Below are positions 1-4,194 of a DNA stretch of 6,987 nt, one piece after another. Where the stretch lies: positions 1 through 6,987 of the forward strand of contig CABTZO010000050.1 of assembly GCA_902489335.1 (NCBI GenBank), in the 5' to 3' direction. The stretch comes from an uncultured Oscillospiraceae bacterium. Its GTDB lineage: Bacteria > Bacillota > Clostridia > Oscillospirales > Acutalibacteraceae. Position 1 is the first letter of the stretch, and each line of letters opens with the position of its first letter. The position numbers were made by a program, and so were the translations under genes. The notes beneath the pieces were generated by a model. It was not told the origin of the DNA, did no database searches, and saw only the letters and a program-made list of their open reading frames with translations.

Positions 1-240
1 AAATTCACTTTGTAAAACAGAAGTGACAGCAGAAATTATTGCAGCTATCAAAAGAATGATAATCATAGGATCGGCAAACTGCGATAAAAATCTTAAAATC
101 AAAGGTGATTTTTTTTCTTCAACAAGCTTGTTTTTTCCTTTTTCTATCGCACGCAACTTGGCCTGATCAGTAGTCAATCCATTTTCCGAACTATTAACAT
201 CGCGAAAAACTTCTGACAAGCTTTCAATATAGTATTTCAT
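1..240 (-). CDS. P-type cation-transporting ATPase (PMCA-like Ca2+/Mn2+ type), N-terminal fragment
   Basis: The first 80 codons are visible; the gene runs off the left edge and a full protein of this family is about 850-900 aa. Residues 5-55 match the N-terminal cytoplasmic domain of cation P-type ATPases: a short helical start (YYIESLSEVF), then GLTTDQAKLRAIEKGKNKL and EEKKSPLILRFLSQFADPM. Residues 58-76 (MIIILLIAAIISAVTSV) are the first membrane helix. The catalytic DKTGT, the ion-binding residues and the remaining helices lie outside the window. The start is ATG at 240, with a perfect AGGAGG (251-246) 5 nt upstream. The family pumps cations out across the cytoplasmic membrane using ATP through a phospho-aspartate intermediate. 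Many homologues are annotated as calcium-translocating, but the yybP-ykoY riboswitch in the leader points to Mn2+ efflux, as for Lactococcus YoaB. The family call is firm from the sequence; the ion is inferred from the riboswitch. Confidence 0.88.
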   Translation of the reverse strand, partial: MKYYIESLSEVFRDVNSSENGLTTDQAKLRAIEKGKNKLVEEKKSPLILRFLSQFADPMIIILLIAAIISAVTSVLQSEF

Positions 241-289
241 ATAATCCTCCTGTTTCACAAGGAAACTATTTTCATTTAATATAAATGAT

Positions 290-323
290 GACCTTCGACA
301 GATTAAAAATTCTGCCGAAGGTC
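290..323 (-). promoter_or_regulatory. Riboswitch switching hairpin (competes with aptamer P1)
   Basis: GACCTTCGGCAGA (323-311) pairs with TCTGTCGAAGGTC (302-290) over 13 bp with one G-U and an 8-nt AT-rich loop. Its 5' arm contains the same GACCTTC that closes aptamer P1, so the two folds exclude each other. This is the usual layout of a riboswitch expression platform: ligand holds P1 and the hairpin cannot form. No U-tract follows; the next bases are ATCATTTATATT. It is therefore either a weak terminator or part of a translational switch acting on the AGGAGG at 251-246. Confidence 0.75.
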
Positions 324-401
324 TTGCTACCTAATTAAGGCTCGCCGACCAGAAGCTTACGCAACATGATGTTGATCGACGAGTTAAAGCTACTCCCCTT
401 C
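317..401 (-). promoter_or_regulatory. yybP-ykoY (manganese) riboswitch aptamer
   Basis: Read on the minus strand, the element opens with GAAGGGGAGTAGC (401-389) and closes with GTAGCAAGACCTTC (330-317), the two conserved internal-loop segments of the yybP-ykoY family. GAAGG and CCTTC pair to form P1. Between them, CTCGTCGA (383-376) pairs with TCGGCGAG (349-342; 8 bp, one wobble), with a CAACA/TGTTG hairpin (374-362) inside it. CCTTAATTAGG (340-330) can form the short remaining arm of the junction. The family binds Mn2+ and turns on manganese efflux genes, including P-type ATPases, which agrees with the gene downstream. The identification rests on the conserved loops and pairing that I could trace by eye. 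Confidence 0.9.
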
Positions 402-447
402 AATGGAAATATCAATGTACCGTAAAATAAAACTTATTATAAAACTG

Positions 448-476
448 ATAATAACAAATTAATATTTTTAGGTCAA
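448..476 (-). promoter_or_regulatory. Promoter of the riboswitch-ATPase unit
   Basis: TTGACC (476-471) and TATTAT (453-448) are separated by 17 bp; each differs from the sigma-A consensus by one base. Transcription would begin near 441, about 40 nt before the riboswitch aptamer, giving a leader of about 200 nt. It lies just beyond the terminator of the preceding surface-protein gene, which supports a separate transcription unit. Confidence 0.7.
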
Positions 477-500
477 GCATTAAGATCTTATTTATAAAAT

Positions 501-524
501 ATCGGGCGACTTCAGTCACCCGAT
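501..524 (-). terminator. Rho-independent terminator of the surface-protein gene
   Basis: Read on the minus strand, ATCGGGTGAC and GTCGCCCGAT form a 10-bp stem with one G-U, closed by a TGAA loop, 11 nt after the stop codon at 536. The tail, ATTTTATAAATAAG, is only moderately T-rich, so termination may be incomplete. Confidence 0.7.
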
Positions 525-535
525 AAAATCATTTA

Positions 536-3358
536 TTAATTTTGAGCCTTTTTTACTCTTTTTCTTAAAATAAGAGCAAATGTTGCCATTATTGAAACAA
601 GAGAAATCGGTAAAAGTAAGTCTATAGCTTTTTTCTGTGTCGGCAGGATACCGGTTGGAATTTGATCTTCATAAATAGCGTAAACCGTCATACCCGAATC
701 GATAGGAGTTGTTTTTTCAAACTTTGTTCCGGTTCCGTCAGGTTTCGTGTTCCATTCTTTGAAATACTTTCCTTCAGGTGCCTCAGGAGTCTGTGATACG
801 AATTGTCTGTATTTCAGATTATCGCCGGTTAGAGCCTTGTCGTCGTGATCTGCAAGAACTCCGCCTACCATTCGTCTGTTTTCTTCGGCTCCGTCAGCTG
901 TTTCAAATCCGTTTTGTTTATATGCAGGATTGTTAACAAAGTTACCGTTATTGTCTTTTATCTTACGATAGTTTTTATTTAAAGGAGCAATTCTCGTTAT
1001 TGAATCAGTTTCAGCCGTTCTGTTTGTATAGGAAGCAGGGGCTGAAGTTCCCGAAGCCGGGATTGTTCCGCCGTTTAAGTCAAACACAACCTTGGCTTGA
1101 ACCTGTTCAACAACGGTTTCAGAAGGAATAGAGTTAGTGAGTATATCGGTGTTATTAAATCTGACAGGCATATCCTTTTCAAGACTGGGCCAGCCGTTTT
1201 GTTCCGGATTTGTAGCAGGCTTTTCAAAGGTAAATTTGTATCCCTGTTTGGTTTTACCGTTAACTACAACGGATTCCGGTGCTTGACCGATGTCTGTTGA
1301 CTGATCATAAGGTATTTTGACATTCATATCACCGTTTTCGCCGAGAATTTCAGCCAAAGCACCTTCATAGAACGAATGACCTACTATCTTAGTATCATCG
1401 GTAAAGATTTCCTGAATATTCGGTTTATATGCGGTTAATAAGGTCCTGGTCTGCGCTATTGTATCACTGTGCGGAATTAATTTCGGTATTGTTTTATTTT
1501 GAGTAGATTTAGTAAGTTTTATAAACTGATTTCCTTGAGATATAGTTACGCCGGATTGTGGTATATTAGCTTTATTGTTTTCACTGTCTCCCATGAGTCT
1601 GATCTTTGTTCCGGCAGGAATAGTTATGTCATAGGGAACTTGCCATTCGTAGTCTTTAGGTCGTATTACAGGTTGAGGTTTATTAAAATAACTCCAAAAA
1701 CCTATACCTGTAATCTTATCTCCTACTATAAGCTGAAGTTCACTTGTGTTTTTGCTGATGTCGTCCTTCCATGGTACTTTGTCATCAAAATTGATGTCTA
1801 CAGTGGAACCTGAAGTAAACTTGAGGGGTTGTGTCGTCGTTGCACTGTATTCTGTAAATCCTCGTGCAGTATTTGCCGTAATAATGCCACTGTAAAACAT
1901 GATATTATTAAATGTTTGATAATTTAATTTTGTAGAATCTATGTAGTACCTCGTTATTGTGGGACGTCCGGTAAATCCGCTTGCACCACCGTTAATAAAT
2001 GATTGACTGACATTTGCGGTAGTAGTTGCAGTTTTCGAAGCAGGATCCGCACTTGTTCCGTCAGTTTTAACGAAACCGTCTTTATCATTTTTTCTTGCGA
2101 CTTGAATATATTTATATTTTCCGTCGGGTGAATTATTGATATAGTCCTTTCCGACTCTGACACAATAGTCACTCTTTGGTGCATCAAAATTATTTTGTGC
2201 ATATTTGGGATAGGCAGCATCGGATACATCTGCCTGATACACGATTGCAACAACATTATTTTCTTTATTACCGTTTTCGTCAACATAAGTAACCGGTTTT
2301 AACATATCGGCAAATGCCGGAGTAAAGACTTGACGATACGCATACGGGTCATTCTTAGAGTCAGTGTTATTTAAACCGCCTTTTGCCATTCTGTGTACAA
2401 CTTCCATGTATTTGTTTCCCTGCTTGTCGACACCATAGCGAATGTATGCATTTGACGCTCTTATTATCCTTGGACTTGTAATCCATATATCATCTTGAAT
2501 ACCAAATCTCCATTTATCGTCATCTGCACCGGCAGAGCCCACAGACGGTATACGGGCTGAAGTAGTGTACTGAAAATAAGGTACTACACTTTTTTTGAGT
2601 TCATAATCATTGCCTTTGTCAATAAGAGTTGTAGTATATACCTTTCTGTCTTGCTCATCTGACATGATTCTCATGTCAATCAAGCCGTCAACACCGTTTC
2701 CGTTAGCTTTTAAGTCTGAAAGCGTCTTGCCTTCTTTGAGTACCAAATCTATAGCATGATTACGAGAGCCTATGCCTGCTGTAGAGTTGCCATTGTTTCC
2801 CAAATTAACCTCATAGACTCCGGTTGTTCCGACCTGAGCCGGATTAGAAGGCTTAAAATGCGATTTATCCGTAATATCTTTAGAAAAATACCAATCATTT
2901 CGTGTTGCAGGTGTAGATCCGGGTAAAATTGCAGTTCTTGGGTTATTCCAGTCTATAAGACTATCGAGAGGATCATAAGCCTTTAAAGTTAAAATAAACC
3001 ATACAGTAGTACCGGCTGACACGTAATCTCTAAAAGTAAGGCGAACAACTGTTCTTCCGTCAGGATTTACATATGTTCCGCGAAATTCCAAAGATGGGTT
3101 TCTTAAAGGTTCACTTGAGAAAGATGTTACTACAAGTTTATTTGATGGTGATAACGGCCAATAGTCCCCGGAGTGCAAAGGTCTGTCCCAATCAGCCTGT
3201 TCCACTTCCGCATTTGCCTGATTAAAAGTACCAATTAGTCCTGAGAATATTGGTAAAAGACAAAACAAGGCAGCAACCGCAACAGCTAAAATCGGTTTTC
3301 TTAAAGATTTGCTTTTACGCAATGCATGTTTTGGATTATTATTGTTTGAAATGAACAT
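536..3358 (-). CDS. Large secreted, probably cell-wall-anchored surface protein with one InlB-type repeat
   Basis: A 940-aa protein that I do not recognise as a named family. Residues 1-21 are basic (KHALRKSKSLRK), 22-43 form a hydrophobic core, and ANA|E (cut after about residue 50) is a plausible signal-peptidase site; there is no lipobox. The long ectodomain (about 51-755) is rich in Asn, Asp, Thr and Lys with many short beta-like stretches and almost no cysteine. Residues 756-897 resemble an InlB B-repeat/Flg_new module: VVFDLNGG at the start and GKYFKEWNTKPDGTGTKF...MTVYAIYE at the end, separated by an unusually long stretch of about 95 residues. The tail carries IPTG (900-903), a hydrophobic segment (about 910-931) and RKRVKK, the layout of a sortase sorting signal with IPTG instead of LPxTG. 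The expected role is adhesion or matrix binding, by inference only. ATG at 3358 is preferred over an upstream TTG because AGAGGTG lies 5 nt before it. The gene is transcribed alone. Confidence 0.85.
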   Translation of the reverse strand: MFISNNNNPKHALRKSKSLRKPILAVAVAALFCLLPIFSGLIGTFNQANAEVEQADWDRPLHSGDYWPLSPSNKLVVTSFSSEPLRNPSLEFRGTYVNPDGRTVVRLTFRDYVSAGTTVWFILTLKAYDPLDSLIDWNNPRTAILPGSTPATRNDWYFSKDITDKSHFKPSNPAQVGTTGVYEVNLGNNGNSTAGIGSRNHAIDLVLKEGKTLSDLKANGNGVDGLIDMRIMSDEQDRKVYTTTLIDKGNDYELKKSVVPYFQYTTSARIPSVGSAGADDDKWRFGIQDDIWITSPRIIRASNAYIRYGVDKQGNKYMEVVHRMAKGGLNNTDSKNDPYAYRQVFTPAFADMLKPVTYVDENGNKENNVVAIVYQADVSDAAYPKYAQNNFDAPKSDYCVRVGKDYINNSPDGKYKYIQVARKNDKDGFVKTDGTSADPASKTATTTANVSQSFINGGASGFTGRPTITRYYIDSTKLNYQTFNNIMFYSGIITANTARGFTEYSATTTQPLKFTSGSTVDINFDDKVPWKDDISKNTSELQLIVGDKITGIGFWSYFNKPQPVIRPKDYEWQVPYDITIPAGTKIRLMGDSENNKANIPQSGVTISQGNQFIKLTKSTQNKTIPKLIPHSDTIAQTRTLLTAYKPNIQEIFTDDTKIVGHSFYEGALAEILGENGDMNVKIPYDQSTDIGQAPESVVVNGKTKQGYKFTFEKPATNPEQNGWPSLEKDMPVRFNNTDILTNSIPSETVVEQVQAKVVFDLNGGTIPASGTSAPASYTNRTAETDSITRIAPLNKNYRKIKDNNGNFVNNPAYKQNGFETADGAEENRRMVGGVLADHDDKALTGDNLKYRQFVSQTPEAPEGKYFKEWNTKPDGTGTKFEKTTPIDSGMTVYAIYEDQIPTGILPTQKKAIDLLLPISLVSIMATFALILRKRVKKAQN

Positions 3359-3363
3359 AATGA

Positions 3364-3370
3364 CACCTCT
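3364..3370 (-). promoter_or_regulatory. Ribosome binding site that fixes the surface-protein start
   Basis: AGAGGTG lies 5 nt before the ATG at 3358. The reading frame stays open for 13 more codons upstream to a TTG at 3397, but that start has no ribosome binding site and would put MRSNHCFNLRGVI before the signal peptide. The ATG is therefore the likely start. Confidence 0.8.
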
Positions 3371-3545
3371 TAGATTAAAGCAATGATTTGATCGCAAGTA
3401 TAAAATAAAATACTGAAAACAATATCAACGAATAATTAATATAAAATAAAAGTTTTCGAAACTAAATAAACTGTAAATTTTTAACTTAAAAAAATACGAT
3501 TTATCAAATGTCACAATAATTGCATTTAATATATACTTTGCATAT

Positions 3546-3574
3546 ATTATGCCATAAAATGATTATATCGTCAA
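3546..3574 (-). promoter_or_regulatory. Promoter of the surface-protein gene
   Basis: TTGACG (3574-3569) and CATAAT (3551-3546) are 17 bp apart, each one base from the sigma-A consensus. Transcription would start near 3539, leaving an AT-rich 5' leader of about 180 nt before the ATG at 3358. I see no known riboswitch or strong stem in that leader. Confidence 0.65.
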
Positions 3575-3894
3575 TATTAAAAGCAACGATAATCAATATA
3601 ATTTCATATTTTAAATTGAAGTTGAATTTGAGAAAATCTCATTGAATAATTTGTGATTATTATAATATAAAATAATGTTTCTAAAAAGCTTTTCATTCTT
3701 TTATTATTTGCAAATTTAGGGTGTCTATAACCCAAACTTTTATTTTTTTACAAATTTTGGGTATTGATAATCCAAATAATAGATTTTTTCAATTTAAGCT
3801 CTTGATTGATCAAATTTTTGAAAAAGAGAATAGAGCCGGAAATGACAATTCAAAGAAAAGAGAAGAGTTAAAAGTGAATAGTGAAAAGCACCAG
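3575..3894. other. AT-rich intergenic region without a supported gene
   Basis: This stretch of about 320 bp separates the terminator-like hairpin of the tRNA-tail element from the surface-protein promoter. It is strongly AT-rich. It holds the two 40-bp-spaced palindromic motifs (3711-3776) and, further right, a purine-rich tract ending in GTGAATAGTGAAAAG. An 87-codon plus-strand frame from 3721 crosses into the hairpin and the tRNA fragment and has no ribosome binding site, so I do not call it a gene. Confidence 0.6.
3711..3776. repeat. Two imperfect palindromic motifs spaced exactly 40 bp apart
   Basis: Copy A (3711-3736) and copy B (3751-3776) both follow CAAATTTNGGGT-N7-AYCCAAA; 20 of the 26 positions agree. 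Within each copy, TTT(N)GGGT and AYCCAAA form an inverted repeat around a 7-bp centre. The 40-bp period is close to four helical turns, so both copies would face the same side of the DNA. This looks like a pair of binding sites for a dimeric protein, but nothing identifies the protein. The nearest promoter seen is that of the surface-protein gene, about 140 bp away. Confidence 0.5.
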
Positions 3895-3934
3895 AAAGAA
3901 ACGACAATATTCTTGCGAAAATTGTCGTTTCTTT
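3895..3934 (-). terminator. Perfect 14-bp hairpin, terminator-like in both directions
   Basis: AAAGAAACGACAAT (3895-3908) and ATTGTCGTTTCTTT (3921-3934) pair perfectly around a 12-nt loop. On the minus strand the stem ends in TTT and is followed by CTGGTGCTTTTC; on the plus strand it is followed by TT, giving a run of five T. It sits directly after the tRNA-tail fragment, just as the terminator at 4053-4085 follows the intact tRNA. It would stop read-through from the tRNA-Pro unit before the surface-protein region. Confidence 0.65.
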
Positions 3935-4037
3935 TTGGTCGGAGTGGCGAGACTTGCAACGCTATCGCGTTTCATAACTTGTGACCTCAAAACTTGCCTT
4001 CGGCATAGTTTTGAGATGTCAGTGAGTTCAAGTCTCG
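3931..4037. repeat. Foldback element made of tRNA-Pro 3'-end fragments
   Basis: Positions 3931-3956 repeat 26 nt of the tRNA-Pro 3' end and its flank (4083-4108) exactly and in the same orientation: the acceptor 3' strand, CCA and half of the T arm. Positions 4022-4037 carry 16 nt of the T arm (4100-4115) exactly but inverted. The two fragments share a 9-bp complementary end (CGAGACTTG at 3948-3956, CAAGTCTCG at 4029-4037), which closes a 90-nt foldback. Inside are a long hairpin (3982-4021; stems TGAC/GTCA, CTCAAAACT/AGTTTTGAG and TGCC/GGCA) and a short one (AACGC/GCGTT, 3958-3971), giving a three-way junction. It could be a tRNA pseudogene rebuilt by template switching, the scar of an integrated element, or a small palindromic repeat that targets tRNA tails. 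The repeat structure is certain; its nature is not. Confidence 0.7.
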
Positions 4038-4052
4038 TTTTAATAAAATAAT

Positions 4053-4085
4053 AAGAGAGATAAAACTTTTGGTCTTATCTCTCTT
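4053..4085 (-). terminator. Rho-independent terminator after tRNA-Pro
   Basis: AAGAGAGATAA (4085-4075) pairs with TTATCTCTCTT (4063-4053) over 11 bp around an 11-nt loop, starting 2 nt after the encoded CCA. The tail ATTATTTTATT follows. It most likely ends the uvrA-tRNA transcript. Confidence 0.8.
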
Positions 4086-4087
4086 TT

Positions 4088-4163
4088 TGGTCGGAGTGGC
4101 GAGACTTGAACTCACGGCCTCTTGACCCCCAGTCAAGCGCGCTACCAGCTGCGCCACACCCCG
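4088..4163 (-). tRNA. tRNA-Pro (anticodon GGG)
   Basis: The 76-nt sequence folds as a complete cloverleaf. The acceptor stem is CGGGGTG/CACTCCG with one G-U, and the D stem is GCGC/GCGC with GG in the loop. The anticodon stem CTTGA/TCAAG holds the loop CTGGGGG, giving anticodon GGG, which reads the proline codon CCC. The variable loop has 5 nt, and the T arm is GTGAG-TTCAAGT-CTCGC. Discriminator A and an encoded CCA complete the 3' end. It begins 31 nt after the uvrA stop codon. TATAGT at 4185-4180 could be a -10 box, but I see no fitting -35, so at least part of its expression probably comes from read-through of uvrA. Confidence 0.96.
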
Positions 4164-4194
4164 GACGAATAGTCATTTTACTATAAAATCGTTC

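Noticed and set aside
1954..2286. 110-codon minus-strand frame inside the surface-protein gene, and several plus-strand frames opposite it and opposite uvrA
   Set aside because: They lie entirely within well-supported genes in other frames, lack ribosome binding sites, and encode nothing recognisable.
3359..3397. Upstream TTG start adding 13 residues to the surface protein
   Set aside because: It has no ribosome binding site and would precede a normal signal peptide with an odd extension. The ATG at 3358 has AGAGGTG at good spacing.
3835..3894. Purine-rich GTGAATAGTGAAAAG tract as a possible tandem repeat or CRISPR-like array
   Set aside because: There are no regularly spaced identical units, only low-complexity purine sequence.
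3721..3984. 87-codon plus-strand open frame from a GTG, with a Lys/Glu-rich C-terminal half
   Set aside because: There is no ribosome binding site, it starts inside a palindromic repeat, and it runs through a perfect hairpin and into the tRNA-tail fragment. It is better explained as an open frame in AT-rich non-coding DNA.
3931..4108. Complete att-bounded integrative element between the two direct copies of the tRNA tail
   Set aside because: Only about 130 bp lie between the copies, with no integrase or other gene. At most this is a scar, so it is reported as a repeat structure instead.
4164..4194. Possible terminator between uvrA and tRNA-Pro
   Set aside because: Only weak 5-6 bp AT-rich stems (ATAGT/ACTAT, ATTTTA/TAAAAT) are available and no T-run follows.
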